Positions 10,011 through 19,645 are shown, counted from the stretch's first letter. The stretch is 47,801 bases of DNA from Glaciecola punicea ACAM 611 (GCF_000252165.1 NZ_BAET01000027.1:1-47801); one strand, 5' to 3'. Notes: a model not told the origin generated them from the letters alone. Translations and numbers: made by a program.

Positions 10011-10403
10011 TTAACGTTTTGAGAACTGAGGACGCTTGCGCGCTTTATGTAAACCCACTTTCTTACGCTCTACAGTACGCGCATCGCGTGTTACGAAGCC
10101 CGCTTTACGAAGTGCTGGACGAAGTGTCTCATCATACTCCATAAGTGCACGGGTAATACCGTGACGTATGGCGCCTGCCTGACCTGAAATGCCGCCGCCT
10201 GAAACGGTTACATACAAATCGAATTTCTCAAGCATCTCTACTAATTCTAATGGTTGCTTTACAATCATGCGTGCTGTTTCACGACCAAAGAAAACGTCAA
10301 TTGGACGTTGATTGATGGTGATGGTGCCGTTACCCGGACGAAGGAAAACACGAGCTGTTGAGCTCTTGCGACGACCTGTACCGTAATATTGAGTATCTGC
10401 CAT
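10011..10403 (-). CDS. rpsI: Small-subunit ribosomal protein S9
   Basis: S9 is a 30S head protein whose C-terminal tail reaches the P-site tRNA. The 130-residue product is exactly the E. coli length. It shows the family start [16 protein letters not shown], the central [15 protein letters not shown] and the basic tail ending [14 protein letters not shown] precedes the ATG. It follows rplM by 10 bp and is terminated by the GC-rich hairpin at 9963-9990. Nothing is unusual. Confidence 0.98.
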   Translation of the reverse strand: MADTQYYGTGRRKSSTARVFLRPGNGTITINQRPIDVFFGRETARMIVKQPLELVEMLEKFDLYVTVSGGGISGQAGAIRHGITRALMEYDETLRPALRKAGFVTRDARTVERKKVGLHKARKRPQFSKR

Positions 10404-10413
10404 GGTGCGCTCC

Positions 10414-10842
10414 TTATAAATCCAAAGTTTGTGGCTGTTGTGCTTGATGCGTGTGCTCTGGTCCGACGAAAACTTTCAGTTTACGGAACATAGCTCGCCC
10501 TAGTGGTCCTTTCGGCAACATACCTTTAACTGCACGCTCAATAACCTGCTCTGGGTTTTTAGCGAGAAGTTTTTCAAATGTTGTTTCTTTAAGTCCACCA
10601 ACATACCCTGTATGAGTATAATAGACTTTGCCTTTCGCTTTATTACCAGTAACAGTAATTTTCTCAGCGTTAACAACAACAATGTAGTCACCAGTATCTA
10701 CGTGAGGAGTATACTCTGGCTTGTGTTTACCACGCAATCTAGTTGCGATTTCAGTCGCTAAGCGACCTAACGTTTTGTTTGCGGCGTCTACCACATACCA
10801 GTCGCGCTCTACGCTTTCTGGCTTTGCAACAAAAGTTTTCAT
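10414..10842 (-). CDS. rplM: Large-subunit ribosomal protein L13
   Basis: L13 is an early-assembly 50S protein that binds 23S rRNA. The product is 142 residues, the E. coli length, opening [19 protein letters not shown] and containing the family signature around [18 protein letters not shown] near the C-terminus. It is the first gene of the rplM-rpsI pair and has its own promoter and a structured leader upstream (see 10843-10957). In E. coli this operon is autoregulated by L13, which the leader structure here would allow. Confidence 0.98.
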   Translation of the reverse strand: MKTFVAKPESVERDWYVVDAANKTLGRLATEIATRLRGKHKPEYTPHVDTGDYIVVVNAEKITVTGNKAKGKVYYTHTGYVGGLKETTFEKLLAKNPEQVIERAVKGMLPKGPLGRAMFRKLKVFVGPEHTHQAQQPQTLDL

Positions 10843-10957
10843 TTAATTTCACCCAAAAAAATTTAAAAAATAACGTTATCAACCTGTTGGCCCCTTCGAA
10901 CCGGTTAATCATCCGCCTTCCCAAAGGCGGGCACTGCTGGGCAGGTCGCGAATTATA
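10843..10957 (-). promoter_or_regulatory. rplM promoter (-10) and structured mRNA leader
   Basis: A perfect TATAAT lies on the minus strand at 10952-10957, about 110 bp before the rplM ATG. The matching -35 is weak (CTTCGC at 17-bp spacing). The transcribed leader would be GC-rich in an otherwise AT-rich region and contains a hairpin CCGCCTT-TGGG-AAGGCGG at about 10912-10929, close to the presumed start. Such a leader is a reasonable target for ribosomal-protein autoregulation, but that is inference. The hexamer and stem are seen directly. Confidence 0.6.
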
Positions 10958-11026
10958 CAGAGTTAATAGCAAAAGCGAAGCCTTAATTGCTAATTAGTAA
11001 AACTTAACCTTCTTTTAGCTTTAGAT

Positions 11027-13177
11027 TTACGGACGAACCACATCACTTACATCGTTAATTTGGCGCAGCTTTTCTGTCGTTCTCATCAGGTTGTCGGCAT
11101 CTGCTACTTCAATGCTTAGTTTTATATGAGCACTACCTCGAAGCTTATTGCTGATGCTGTTGACCCCTAACAAGCTAACTTTTTCGTTTGCCAATACGGT
11201 GGTTATATCGCGCAATATTCCGCTTCGATCGTCACAGTAAATATCAAGCTCAGTTTGAAAACTGATTTGATGCTGAACTAACCACGACACTTCAATTTCG
11301 CGCTCAGGATGCTGATTGAGCAGATTTTGCAACTGCCCGCAGCCTTCCTTGTGAACACTTACCCCTTTACCTTGTGTAATGTAGCCTAAGATTGCTTCAC
11401 CCGCTACAGGTTGGCAGCATTTCGCCATTTGACTCATTAAATTGCCAACGCCCTCTGCAATGATCGGCTCTTGGCCTTTGCGCACTTTTGCCTTGCGGGT
11501 TTTAATGACGGGGGTTTGCGCTTCAGGCTTTGGCGGTGCAAATTTTTGTGCGAGATAATTAACTAGTGTCATCACCCGCAAGTCTCCCGAACCCACCAAT
11601 GCATATAAATCTTCAGGAGACTTTACATTAAACTTTTTACAAGCGTCAGCGGCATGCTTTACCAGCACATTAACTTTATGTAGCTCACGCTCTAGAAGCT
11701 CTTTACCAGCCTCAATATGCTTTGCTTTGTCTTGCTGCTTAAAATACGAATGAATTGTCGCACGTGCGCGTCCTGAATGCACATAGCCTAGCCCTGGATG
11801 CATCCAGTCACGACTAGGAGAGAGTGACTTGCCTGTTAACACCTCTACCTGATCGCCACTTTGTAGGGTGTAGGTAAACGGCACTATCCGCCCTCTTATT
11901 TTCGCGCCTATACAGCGGTGCCCCACGTTGCTATGAATATAATAGGCGAAATCTAGCGGCGTTGAGCCAAGCGGTAAATCAATTACATCTCCTTTAGGGG
12001 TGAATACATACACGCGGTCATCAAACACTTGGCTGCGCAGCTCTTCCACCAAGTTGCCCGATTCGGCCAGCTCATCTTGCCACTGTAAAATTTTACGCAG
12101 CCAGCTTACCCTATCATCACCGCTGGCTGACTTGCCCGAACTGCCTTCTTTATAGCGCCAGTGCGCTGCCACACCAAGCTCGGCGTCGTCATCCATTTGC
12201 TTTGTTCTAATTTGAATTTCAATCGACTTGCCTTGTGGTCCTATCACTACAGTATGAATACTCTGGTAGCCATTGGATTTGGGGGTAGCGATGTAGTCGT
12301 CAAATTCTTTGGGAATATGTTTAAACTTTGCATGCACTGTACCTAAGGCCGCATAACAGTCTTGAAGTCTTGAGGCAATAATTCGTAAAGCGCGTATGTC
12401 AAATAATTCATCAAAGTCTAACTGCTTATTTTGCATTTTCTTATGAATGCTATAAATATGCTTGGGCCGGCCTATCACTTCTGCCTTAATATTCTCTTTA
12501 TCTAACATTGCCTGCAAGTCAGCCACAAAATCTTCTATGTACTGCTCCCTGTCTAGCCTTTTTTCCTGCAGCATGGCGGCTGTGCGTTTATAAGTTTGCG
12601 GGTGTAAATACCGAAAGGATAAGTCTTCAAGTTCCCATTTAAGCTGTCCAATACCTAACCTGTTTGCCAATGGCGCATAGATAGTTGCGCACTCTTTAGC
12701 CACCAAAACGCGGGTTTCCTCATCTTCTTTTTTTATTTTATGTAGGGTGCAAATGCGCTCAGCCATCTTAATGACCACGGCGCGCACGTCCTCAACCATG
12801 GTTAGCAGCATACTTCTGAGTTTATCAACCTGAACCGCGTCAGACTGCTGGCGTTTAGACTGCAGACTATTGATGGCCTCCATTTTACGCACGCTTTCAA
12901 CCAAATTCGTAATGCCCTCGCCAAAACGTTCAAGCATTTCTTCTCTGTTTAGGGCGTTTGTTTCACAGTAAGGATACACCAGTGCGGTTTGTAAGGTTTC
13001 ATCATCCATGTGCAACTGCTGCAGAATTTCGACCATTTCTTGACCCATTAGCAACTGTTCGGGCTCGTCGAAAATAGTGCGCAGTTTGTCCTTTGTTTTT
13101 GACGGTAGGGTGAGGTCATTTAGCCACACTTCAAATTCTGGGCGTTGGGACTGATGTACACTGCGAATCGAAACCAT
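11027..13177 (-). CDS. relA: GTP pyrophosphokinase RelA, (p)ppGpp synthetase I
   Basis: RelA makes (p)ppGpp on stalled ribosomes during amino-acid starvation. The 716-residue product (E. coli 744) has an N-terminal hydrolase-like domain in which the catalytic HD motif is replaced (YPYCETNAL where SpoT has HDVIED), so it should be synthetase-only. The synthetase domain carries DIRALRIIASRLQDCYAALG, ATPKSNGYQSIHT and GVAAHWRYKEG at about 240-355. A TGS domain begins near 395 (RVYVFTPKGDVIDLPLGSTP). The zinc-finger region has CCQPVAGE and an ACT domain ends the protein. AAGGA precedes the ATG. Its usual neighbours mazG, pyrG and eno are absent here; it is followed by rplM instead. Confidence 0.96.
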   Translation of the reverse strand: MVSIRSVHQSQRPEFEVWLNDLTLPSKTKDKLRTIFDEPEQLLMGQEMVEILQQLHMDDETLQTALVYPYCETNALNREEMLERFGEGITNLVESVRKMEAINSLQSKRQQSDAVQVDKLRSMLLTMVEDVRAVVIKMAERICTLHKIKKEDEETRVLVAKECATIYAPLANRLGIGQLKWELEDLSFRYLHPQTYKRTAAMLQEKRLDREQYIEDFVADLQAMLDKENIKAEVIGRPKHIYSIHKKMQNKQLDFDELFDIRALRIIASRLQDCYAALGTVHAKFKHIPKEFDDYIATPKSNGYQSIHTVVIGPQGKSIEIQIRTKQMDDDAELGVAAHWRYKEGSSGKSASGDDRVSWLRKILQWQDELAESGNLVEELRSQVFDDRVYVFTPKGDVIDLPLGSTPLDFAYYIHSNVGHRCIGAKIRGRIVPFTYTLQSGDQVEVLTGKSLSPSRDWMHPGLGYVHSGRARATIHSYFKQQDKAKHIEAGKELLERELHKVNVLVKHAADACKKFNVKSPEDLYALVGSGDLRVMTLVNYLAQKFAPPKPEAQTPVIKTRKAKVRKGQEPIIAEGVGNLMSQMAKCCQPVAGEAILGYITQGKGVSVHKEGCGQLQNLLNQHPEREIEVSWLVQHQISFQTELDIYCDDRSGILRDITTVLANEKVSLLGVNSISNKLRGSAHIKLSIEVADADNLMRTTEKLRQINDVSDVVRP

Positions 13178-13244
13178 ACCTTTCCTTGACGCTTAGTAAA
13201 AACACACTTTTACCTAATGTATTTCTATTTTCATCTTGTTATTA

Positions 13245-13250
13245 ATTATA
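13245..13250 (-). promoter_or_regulatory. Candidate -10 element of relA
   Basis: A perfect TATAAT on the minus strand about 68 bp upstream of the relA ATG. The best -35 is TTGCAA at 19-bp spacing, which is imperfect. The spacer contains a 12-bp palindrome, CACAAATTTGTG, at 13251-13262, and a second palindrome, TTGTGCGCACAA, lies 27 bp further upstream at 13290-13301. They share TTGTG/CACAA arms and could be a dimeric-regulator site; this is inference from position. Confidence 0.5.
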
Positions 13251-13302
13251 CACAAATTTGTGCACTCAATTGCAAATTATATTAACAACTTGTGCGCACA
13301 AT

Positions 13303-14724
13303 CTACTTGTGTAGCGTAAACAAAGCCATTACTTCTATATGCTTTGTAAAAGGAAACATGTCTAAGGTGGCTATTTTGCTTAATTCATAATAGGGCAGTA
13401 AATATTGAGCATCTCTTGCAAAACTGTTTGGATTACATGACACATAGACTATTTTCTCAATGCCTTTGCTGGCTAAAAACTGACAAAGCTCAAGCGCTCC
13501 CTCGCGCGATGGATCAAGGATCGCTATTGCGTTTTCAGCAAAACTCAATTTTTCCAAATCGGGCAGTGCAGACAAGTCCATTAAAGAAAAGTGACAATTA
13601 TCGACGGCCATAACGCTTGCATTTAGCGTCGCCACCTTTACCATTGCTGCAACGCCTTCAAAACCTTGCACCGAGTTTACGTATTTTGCGAGGCAAAGCG
13701 CAAAATTACCGCTACCGCAATAAAAATCGTACAAAGTGTGTTTTTTTTCTGGTGCAAGCCAAGTCTTTACTTTTTTAATCAGGCCTTGATTCACCGTCTT
13801 GTTTATTTGCAAAAAATGCGCACTTTCTATGCCAAGCTTAACGCCAGGCATGTCCTCAATAACAACAGCGCTGTTTGAAAAACGCTTTTGCGCCTTATCA
13901 GATATTTCGCCGCTTGCATTATTAACGTGTATACAAATATCGTCGTTGCCTTTGGATTTAACCACAATGTCAATAGTGAGCATTTGCGCTAGCGCCGATA
14001 ATTTCGCGTAGCTCTTTTTGCATAAGTCGCGGCTAGTAAATAAAGCTACCTGCAGTGCTGTCTCTCCCTCGGTAATCACAATATGGCCTATTTTGTGAAT
14101 GCTAGGCAGACGAACCAGTGCCTGTCGCAGCGCGGGTAAGCAGTCGTTTATCATGCTGCTAGCAATGGCGCACTTTGGAATATCAACGATAGCGTCTGAG
14201 CGCCGCGCCCTAAAGCCTATTTTAATGTTGTCTTTATTGCGCGCGTCAAGCGCCAAGCGAACGCGTCTTCTGTAGCGTGTATTAACTGGGTTCTCGTTAT
14301 AGTCTATTTCCGACAGAACGGGCATTTCCCACGCGGTGCTGTTGCTAAATGTTCTTTCTAGCTTTAGTTGTTTAGTAACGTAGTCTTTTAAGGCCTTTTG
14401 CTTCAACGCTAAGCCGTGCTTCGCGTTTGTATGCTGCAAACTACAGCCACCGCAGTGCTCATAATATTCACAAAAGGGAAGCGTCCTTAGGCGGCTAGGC
14501 TCTACTACTTTTGAGATCTCAGCAAAATTAACCTTTTTAGTTTGCTTGCTAAACCATACTAAGCAGCGCTCGCCAATTAGCGCGTCAGACACAATGGTAA
14601 TGGGGCTTGATGATAAACAAAGGCCATTACCAGCGTGATCGTGAGCATCAATAGTAAGCTCAAATACTGTATTTTTCCGCTGACTTTTAGACTTTTTGGG
14701 TGTGGGCGTAAAAAAAGTCGCCAT
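13303..14724 (-). CDS. rlmD: 23S rRNA (uracil1939-C5)-methyltransferase RlmD
   Basis: RlmD methylates U1939 of 23S rRNA using SAM and contains a 4Fe-4S cluster. The 473-residue product has an N-terminal TRAM-like domain (about 20-75), iron-sulfur cysteines C85, C91 and C94 in FCEYYEHCGGC with a fourth near residue 175 (IPKCAIAS), the SAM-binding motif YDFYCGSGNFALCLAK, and the catalytic cysteine motif VYVSCNPNSFARDA near 430. The N-terminus is lysine-rich, as usual for RNA enzymes of this kind. GAGGATACAGTC precedes the ATG. It lies upstream of relA, as in E. coli. Confidence 0.95.
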   Translation of the reverse strand: MATFFTPTPKKSKSQRKNTVFELTIDAHDHAGNGLCLSSSPITIVSDALIGERCLVWFSKQTKKVNFAEISKVVEPSRLRTLPFCEYYEHCGGCSLQHTNAKHGLALKQKALKDYVTKQLKLERTFSNSTAWEMPVLSEIDYNENPVNTRYRRRVRLALDARNKDNIKIGFRARRSDAIVDIPKCAIASSMINDCLPALRQALVRLPSIHKIGHIVITEGETALQVALFTSRDLCKKSYAKLSALAQMLTIDIVVKSKGNDDICIHVNNASGEISDKAQKRFSNSAVVIEDMPGVKLGIESAHFLQINKTVNQGLIKKVKTWLAPEKKHTLYDFYCGSGNFALCLAKYVNSVQGFEGVAAMVKVATLNASVMAVDNCHFSLMDLSALPDLEKLSFAENAIAILDPSREGALELCQFLASKGIEKIVYVSCNPNSFARDAQYLLPYYELSKIATLDMFPFTKHIEVMALFTLHK

Positions 14725-14810
14725 GACTGTATCCTCTGTTAGTGCAGATTGTGAGCTTACAATTTCGGTTAAAAATCACGTTAAAATTACATTATTGCTC
14801 ACGTAAACCA

Positions 14811-15194
14811 TTATTCTGCTGAGGCTTCCAGCACTACCATAGCCGTTGCATAATGCTGTTCGTCTGAAATAGACAGCTGGCAGTTCACAATGTTTTGCGC
14901 AGCCATAAACGTCTCTATCGCGCCGTTGAAGACAAAAAAAGGTTTGCCCATATCATTGTGTTCTATCTGTATCATTTGCCAACTGTATCCGTTGCCAATC
15001 CCCACTCCCATCGCCTTAACGAGCGCTTCTTTGGCGGCAAACTTTTTGGCTAGATAGCGCTCAGGATATTTGCTTGCACTATACTGAGTCATCTCAGCTT
15101 CAGTTAGTATCCGCAACGCAAAACGCTGAGTCGCATTCAAAGCTTTTTGGATACGCGCAATTTCAACAATATCGGTGCCAATTCCAAATAACAT
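14811..15194 (-). CDS. acpS: Holo-[acyl-carrier-protein] synthase
   Basis: AcpS transfers 4'-phosphopantetheine from CoA to apo-ACP, activating fatty-acid synthesis. The 127-residue product matches the usual length of about 126. Magnesium- and CoA-binding motifs are intact: GTDIVEIARI at about 6-15 with its aspartate, and RYLAKKFAAKEALVKAMG at about 46-63 with its glutamate. It follows pdxJ by 11 bp and is probably in the same transcript as recJ, recO and pdxJ. In E. coli acpS also follows pdxJ. Confidence 0.96.
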   Translation of the reverse strand: MLFGIGTDIVEIARIQKALNATQRFALRILTEAEMTQYSASKYPERYLAKKFAAKEALVKAMGVGIGNGYSWQMIQIEHNDMGKPFFVFNGAIETFMAAQNIVNCQLSISDEQHYATAMVVLEASAE

Positions 15195-15205
15195 CGCTGC
15201 GTGAC

Positions 15206-15985
15206 CTACGCGCTTCGATGCAGCGAAGCTTGTAACAGCATCGTTTGAGTCGCCTGTAAGCGTGCTTGGATCATTATATTGCGCATGTCTGCCACCGCTT
15301 TGCCTAAACCATCAAATGCCGCCCTAGCGATGATAGCGTGTCCAATATTAAGCTCAACAAGTTCAGGAATGGCGGCAATTGCCTGCACGTTATGATAATG
15401 CAGACCATGCCCTGCGTTTACTTTTAACCCCAAGCGATCTGCATACTGTATGCCTTGAATAAGCTTGGCGAGTTCGTGACTAGCTTCGTTTTCTGTTTTT
15501 GCGTCAGAGTACTGCCCCGTGTGAATTTCAATATAGGGCGCACCGGCTTCAAATGCTGCCTCAATTTGCGCTTGATCAGCATCAATAAATAAAGAAGCTA
15601 GTGTGCCTTGTTCACTTAGTTGCTGACAAGCATCTTTCATTTTGGATAAATTACCCGCCACATCAAGACCACCTTCAGTGGTCAGTTCTTCCCGTTTTTC
15701 TGGTACCAAACAACAAAACTCTGGGAGCACCTTTGCGGCAATTGCTAACATTTCTTTGGTCAATGCCATTTCTAAGTTCATGCGCGTGTTGAGCGTTTCT
15801 TTTAAAGTGTATACGTCTTTATCGACAATGTGCCTGCGGTCTTCGCGTAGATGTATAGTAATGCCGTCGGCGCCTGCTCGCTCCGCAATATCAGCGGCGT
15901 GCACAGGGTTTGGATAATCGGTACCGCGAGCATTTCGCAGTGTAGCAATGTGGTCTATATTGACACCTAACAAAATTGGATTCAT
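15206..15985 (-). CDS. pdxJ: Pyridoxine 5'-phosphate synthase
   Basis: PdxJ condenses 1-deoxyxylulose 5-phosphate with 3-amino-2-oxopropyl phosphate, the product of PdxA, to give pyridoxine 5'-phosphate. pdxA is also in this window, at 25.7 kb. The 259-residue TIM barrel (E. coli 243) shows [16 protein letters not shown] near the N-terminus, [31 protein letters not shown] and the phosphate-binding [11 protein letters not shown] and [16 protein letters not shown] lies upstream of the ATG. It precedes acpS and follows recO. The C-terminus is about 15 residues longer than in E. coli. Confidence 0.97.
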   Translation of the reverse strand: MNPILLGVNIDHIATLRNARGTDYPNPVHAADIAERAGADGITIHLREDRRHIVDKDVYTLKETLNTRMNLEMALTKEMLAIAAKVLPEFCCLVPEKREELTTEGGLDVAGNLSKMKDACQQLSEQGTLASLFIDADQAQIEAAFEAGAPYIEIHTGQYSDAKTENEASHELAKLIQGIQYADRLGLKVNAGHGLHYHNVQAIAAIPELVELNIGHAIIARAAFDGLGKAVADMRNIMIQARLQATQTMLLQASLHRSA

Positions 15986-16111
15986 AAGCGAATATTCCTA
16001 ATAGTAATGTGGCGAGTACTTGTGTTACTTGATGAACGTAAATTATATCAGCTTTAGGATGCCCAAACAAAGCACAGGGCGCGGATGATTACCACAATAA
16101 TGTAAAGCTCT

Positions 16112-16831
16112 TCACCTAAACAGTTCCCGACTTTTAATAGGCTTAGGACCAATCACCTCGACGAGTGCGGTTCGGCAAATAAATTTTGCTATCTGCTTTA
16201 TATGCGGTTGACTTTTATCGCCATAGTTACCGTTGGCAATTGCACGAATATATTCACCTTTAATAGCGCGTTTCTGATCTTCACCACAAGGGCTAAAACC
16301 GATTTGAGGATTAAAGCTATACAATGCGTTTTCATTTATATCTGCACCGCTTTGTGCATCAACAGAAAAGTCAGGTAAATACCCTAGCGCTAATAACAAG
16401 GTAAATTCAAACTCTCTTAAAATCGGTTCAAACTCACCAAGTGCATTATTATCAACGTTGGCAATGAGGTCTAAGGTTTTTTCATAGTGAGTAAACACTT
16501 CCTCTACAGGCTCTTCTTGCTGAAGCGCTCGACTCAAAATTTCGTTGATATAAAAACCGCAGTAGAGTCCACTTTGCCTTACCTTAACCGCGCCTTGTAA
16601 AGCCTCAACGCGGCCTAAATTTTTTAGCTGAGAACGGCCTATTAGTTCAAATTCTAGTTTTTGAAATGGCTGTAATAAGCTCTTACGATCTGATTTTGAA
16701 TTGCCCCTAGCGCCCTTGGCTACTGCGCTAACACGCCCGTATTCTAATGAAAAAAAATCCACCAGCAGGCTGGTTTCTCGATAAGGACGCTTATGCAGTA
16801 CATAGCCACTTAGGAGTTGACGATTATGCAT
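16112..16831 (-). CDS. recO: DNA repair protein RecO
   Basis: RecO works with RecR to load RecA onto SSB-coated single-stranded DNA in the RecF pathway. The 239-residue product (E. coli 242) starts with the OB-fold domain, recognisable from GYVLHKRPYRETSLLVDFFSLEYGRVSAVAKGARG at residues about 9-43 (only the pattern is used here), followed by a helical domain with GLYCGFYINEIL. The zinc-finger cysteines of some RecO proteins are absent, as in E. coli. It starts five bases after recJ, so the two repair genes are likely translationally linked. Confidence 0.93.
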   Translation of the reverse strand: MHNRQLLSGYVLHKRPYRETSLLVDFFSLEYGRVSAVAKGARGNSKSDRKSLLQPFQKLEFELIGRSQLKNLGRVEALQGAVKVRQSGLYCGFYINEILSRALQQEEPVEEVFTHYEKTLDLIANVDNNALGEFEPILREFEFTLLLALGYLPDFSVDAQSGADINENALYSFNPQIGFSPCGEDQKRAIKGEYIRAIANGNYGDKSQPHIKQIAKFICRTALVEVIGPKPIKSRELFR

Positions 16832-16836
16832 CTTAG

Positions 16837-18555
16837 TTATTCTACGGCCACTAAGTCACTTACCATCAGCTGCAGGGTGGTTTGGCCTCTAAATTCGTTT
16901 ATATCTAGTTTGTAGGCCATTTTCACTTCGTTCACTTTATGATTTGGCCATGCTTGGATATCTACATTAAACGCGATAGCATCTATGTAAACTTGATTTT
17001 GCGCTAAGGTCATTTTTAAATGATTTTTACCTACAATACGTTGATTAACCAGAGTAAAGACACCGTCAAATTGAGGCTCCTCAAAACCTTGACCCCAAGG
17101 CATTGAATACTTAAGTTCATGTGCGTTTTCTAAGGTGAGCTGCTGCTCACTCAGCTCGCCGTCGGAGTATATGATAGCTTCTTTAGGAAGGTTTTGCGTA
17201 AGGTTACTCACGACTTGTATTAATACGGTTTGAAACAACGGCAAGTCAACTTTGGCTATCGACAGACCAGCAGCCATGGCGTGACCGCCAAACTTATGTA
17301 TAAGCCCAGGCTGCAATGAGTCAACTCTGGCTAATACATCGCGAATATGCACACCTTGAATAGATCGCGCCGAGCCCTTTAATGTGTGCTCATTGTCGTT
17401 GGCAAATACAATAGTGGGCCGGTAGTAACGCTCCTTCATTCTTCCAGCCACAATACCTACTACGCCTTGGTGATAATCTTCGTTATAGAGCACCAGTGCA
17501 GCGGGCATATTTTTGGCATCAAGAGAAAGTGTTGCCAAGGCCAACTCGGCTTTATCTTTCATCGACTGCTCTATTTCTCTGCGCGACTGATTTAAGGCGT
17601 CAAGCGCCAAAGCTAGAGTGGCTGCTTCATTTATGCATTCACACAGCAGGCATTCTATACCATGTGACATATCTTCTAAGCGCCCGGCAGCATTTAAGCG
17701 GGGACCAATAACGAAACCAATATCGGTGGTACAGCACTTACTATAATCACGCCCGCTTATGTTCAACAAGGCCAGTATGCCAGGCCTTGTTTTGCCGCTT
17801 CTTATACGCTGAATGCCTTGATGGACCAAAATACGGTTGTTTTTATCTAGCACAACCACATCGGCAACGGTGCCAACCGCCACTATATCAAGAAAATTGG
17901 CCATGTTTGGGACTGGTATTTGCTGTTGTGTAAAATACCCACGCTCTACCAGCACATTTTTAGTGGCTGACATCACATAAAATGCAACGCCAACACCCGC
18001 GAGGTTTTTCGATTCAAATTCACACAAGGTTTGATTAGGATTTACAATAGCATCGGCAATGGGCAACACGTCTGAGGGTAGATGGTGATCGGTTACCACC
18101 ACCGTCATGCCAAGTGACTTTGCATGCTTTACCCCTTCAATACTTGAGATGCCGTTGTCGACTGTCACCAGCACCTTAGCGCCCGCTTGATAAGCTAAAT
18201 CAACCACCGGCGGGCTTAATCCGTAGCCGTAGTCGAAACGATTGGGCACTATGTACTGGACGTTCAACAGGCCCATTTTGCGAAATGCTAGGATACACAG
18301 CGCTGTGCTCGTAGCGCCATCAGCATCAAAGTCACCAACAATGAACACTTGTTGATGATTAACCACGGCATCAGCCAGTAAATTAGCTGCTTTTTCAATA
18401 TCTTTTAATTTATTGTAATGCAGCAGGTGTTTACCTTGCACACTCAACTCGCTTTGAGATTGAATACCCCGATTACGCAAAACTTTGTCAATAATGTCGG
18501 TGTGTTTTCCACCTAAAGGCGCTGCATTAATCGCCTCACGTCGCATAATGTGCAC
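16837..18555 (-). CDS. recJ: Single-stranded-DNA-specific 5'-3' exonuclease RecJ
   Basis: RecJ is the DHH-family exonuclease that resects 5' ends in recombination and mismatch repair. The 572-residue product (E. coli 577) contains the DHH-domain motifs VGDFDADGATST, VTVDNGISS and VVTDHHLP with their metal-binding aspartates and histidines, then the DHHA1 motif FGGHAMAAGLSI near 410, and a C-terminal OB fold. I kept the GTG start at 18555 because AGGA lies seven bases upstream; an ATG three codons later (18546) lacks that spacing. Context dsbC-recJ-recO is partly E. coli-like (xerD-dsbC-recJ). Confidence 0.95.
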   Translation of the reverse strand: MHIMRREAINAAPLGGKHTDIIDKVLRNRGIQSQSELSVQGKHLLHYNKLKDIEKAANLLADAVVNHQQVFIVGDFDADGATSTALCILAFRKMGLLNVQYIVPNRFDYGYGLSPPVVDLAYQAGAKVLVTVDNGISSIEGVKHAKSLGMTVVVTDHHLPSDVLPIADAIVNPNQTLCEFESKNLAGVGVAFYVMSATKNVLVERGYFTQQQIPVPNMANFLDIVAVGTVADVVVLDKNNRILVHQGIQRIRSGKTRPGILALLNISGRDYSKCCTTDIGFVIGPRLNAAGRLEDMSHGIECLLCECINEAATLALALDALNQSRREIEQSMKDKAELALATLSLDAKNMPAALVLYNEDYHQGVVGIVAGRMKERYYRPTIVFANDNEHTLKGSARSIQGVHIRDVLARVDSLQPGLIHKFGGHAMAAGLSIAKVDLPLFQTVLIQVVSNLTQNLPKEAIIYSDGELSEQQLTLENAHELKYSMPWGQGFEEPQFDGVFTLVNQRIVGKNHLKMTLAQNQVYIDAIAFNVDIQAWPNHKVNEVKMAYKLDINEFRGQTTLQLMVSDLVAVE

Positions 18556-18704
18556 AGAGTTTTCCTTAATTACAAGAGGGTGTTAATGCATAGTATAGCC
18601 GCAATTGTAAAAACTGTGCTACGTAAATGCAATATGCATACTAAAGCTAATAGTGTTTTGCACTACATTACTTCCTCATGTAGCTTGTGCTCTAGCTCAA
18701 AGCT

Positions 18705-19433
18705 TTAGCTCAAATCTTTAAGCGCTAATGCTAAGGCTTGTGCGGGTTGATAACCCGGTACAACCGAACCATCAGGCATAATAATGTTGGGAGTGCCGCT
18801 AACGCCAATCTGTTGACCAAATTTAAACTGCTCAGCCACTTGGTTTTTACATTTTGCGTCATTCACTGGCTTGCCCGCTTTAGCATCGGTGATGGCTTGA
18901 TGCGGATCTTGCGAACACCAAATAGAAACAGTGTCGTCATATACCTTGCTGTTTATGCCCGCACGTGGCCAAGCCAGGTAACGCACAGTGATCCCTAAAT
19001 CGTTGAGCTGGTCCATTTCATTATGAAGTTTTCGACAATAGCCGCATGTAGTGTCAGTAAACACATTAATTACATATTTTTCTTTGTCGGCTTTAAATTC
19101 AATCGCCGAATCTTTAAAACGCTCAACGCCTTCTAGCCGAACGCTTTTCAGCGCGTTTTCGGTTTCATCTTCAACGCCTTGCGTTATATTATATACGCGC
19201 GCTTGCAAAAAGAACTCGCCGTTGTCGCTAACGTAAAACAATCCGCGGTTAGTAAACACCTGCTTTAATCCTGGCACTGGCGAGTCTGCGATTGAAATGA
19301 TATCTAAATTCAGTTTTTGAGAAAGAGATGCTGTTATAGCCTTGTCGCTGTTTTGCGCAAACGCATTGGTCGTAGCCAATGCAGTGACCATAACAAATGT
19401 GCTAGCACTGGCTAGCAAACGGATTAATTTCAT
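18705..19433 (-). CDS. dsbC: Periplasmic thiol:disulfide isomerase DsbC
   Basis: DsbC is the dimeric periplasmic isomerase that reshuffles wrong disulfide bonds and is kept reduced by DsbD. The 242-residue product has a signal peptide (cleavage expected after residue 26, NAFA-QN), an N-terminal dimerisation domain and a thioredoxin domain with the active site CGYC at 130-133. A further cysteine pair occurs near 175-197 as in E. coli. The cis-proline loop is SGTPNII. It lies between xerD and recJ, exactly the E. coli order. GGAA precedes the ATG. Confidence 0.95.
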   Translation of the reverse strand: MKLIRLLASASTFVMVTALATTNAFAQNSDKAITASLSQKLNLDIISIADSPVPGLKQVFTNRGLFYVSDNGEFFLQARVYNITQGVEDETENALKSVRLEGVERFKDSAIEFKADKEKYVINVFTDTTCGYCRKLHNEMDQLNDLGITVRYLAWPRAGINSKVYDDTVSIWCSQDPHQAITDAKAGKPVNDAKCKNQVAEQFKFGQQIGVSGTPNIIMPDGSVVPGYQPAQALALALKDLS

Positions 19434-19645
19434 TAAATTGATTCCAAAACAAATAAGTTATAAGAGTAGACACGTAAACAAGTTAAACTACTTCAATTAT
19501 TTACACTTTTTTTACGGCCTGTTAATACAATCTTGTAGCTTCCATGATTGTTTTAAGCCAAAAAACATCGCCGAGCATGTTCTTCATGTCACTATCGGCA
19601 TTATACATGGTATTATATTATAGAAACTGTCTAGCAGGCACAATG

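Noticed and set aside
18556-18704. Stem CTACAT/ATGTAG after dsbC as a terminator
   Set aside because: The stem is short and AT-rich with no T tract on the minus strand.
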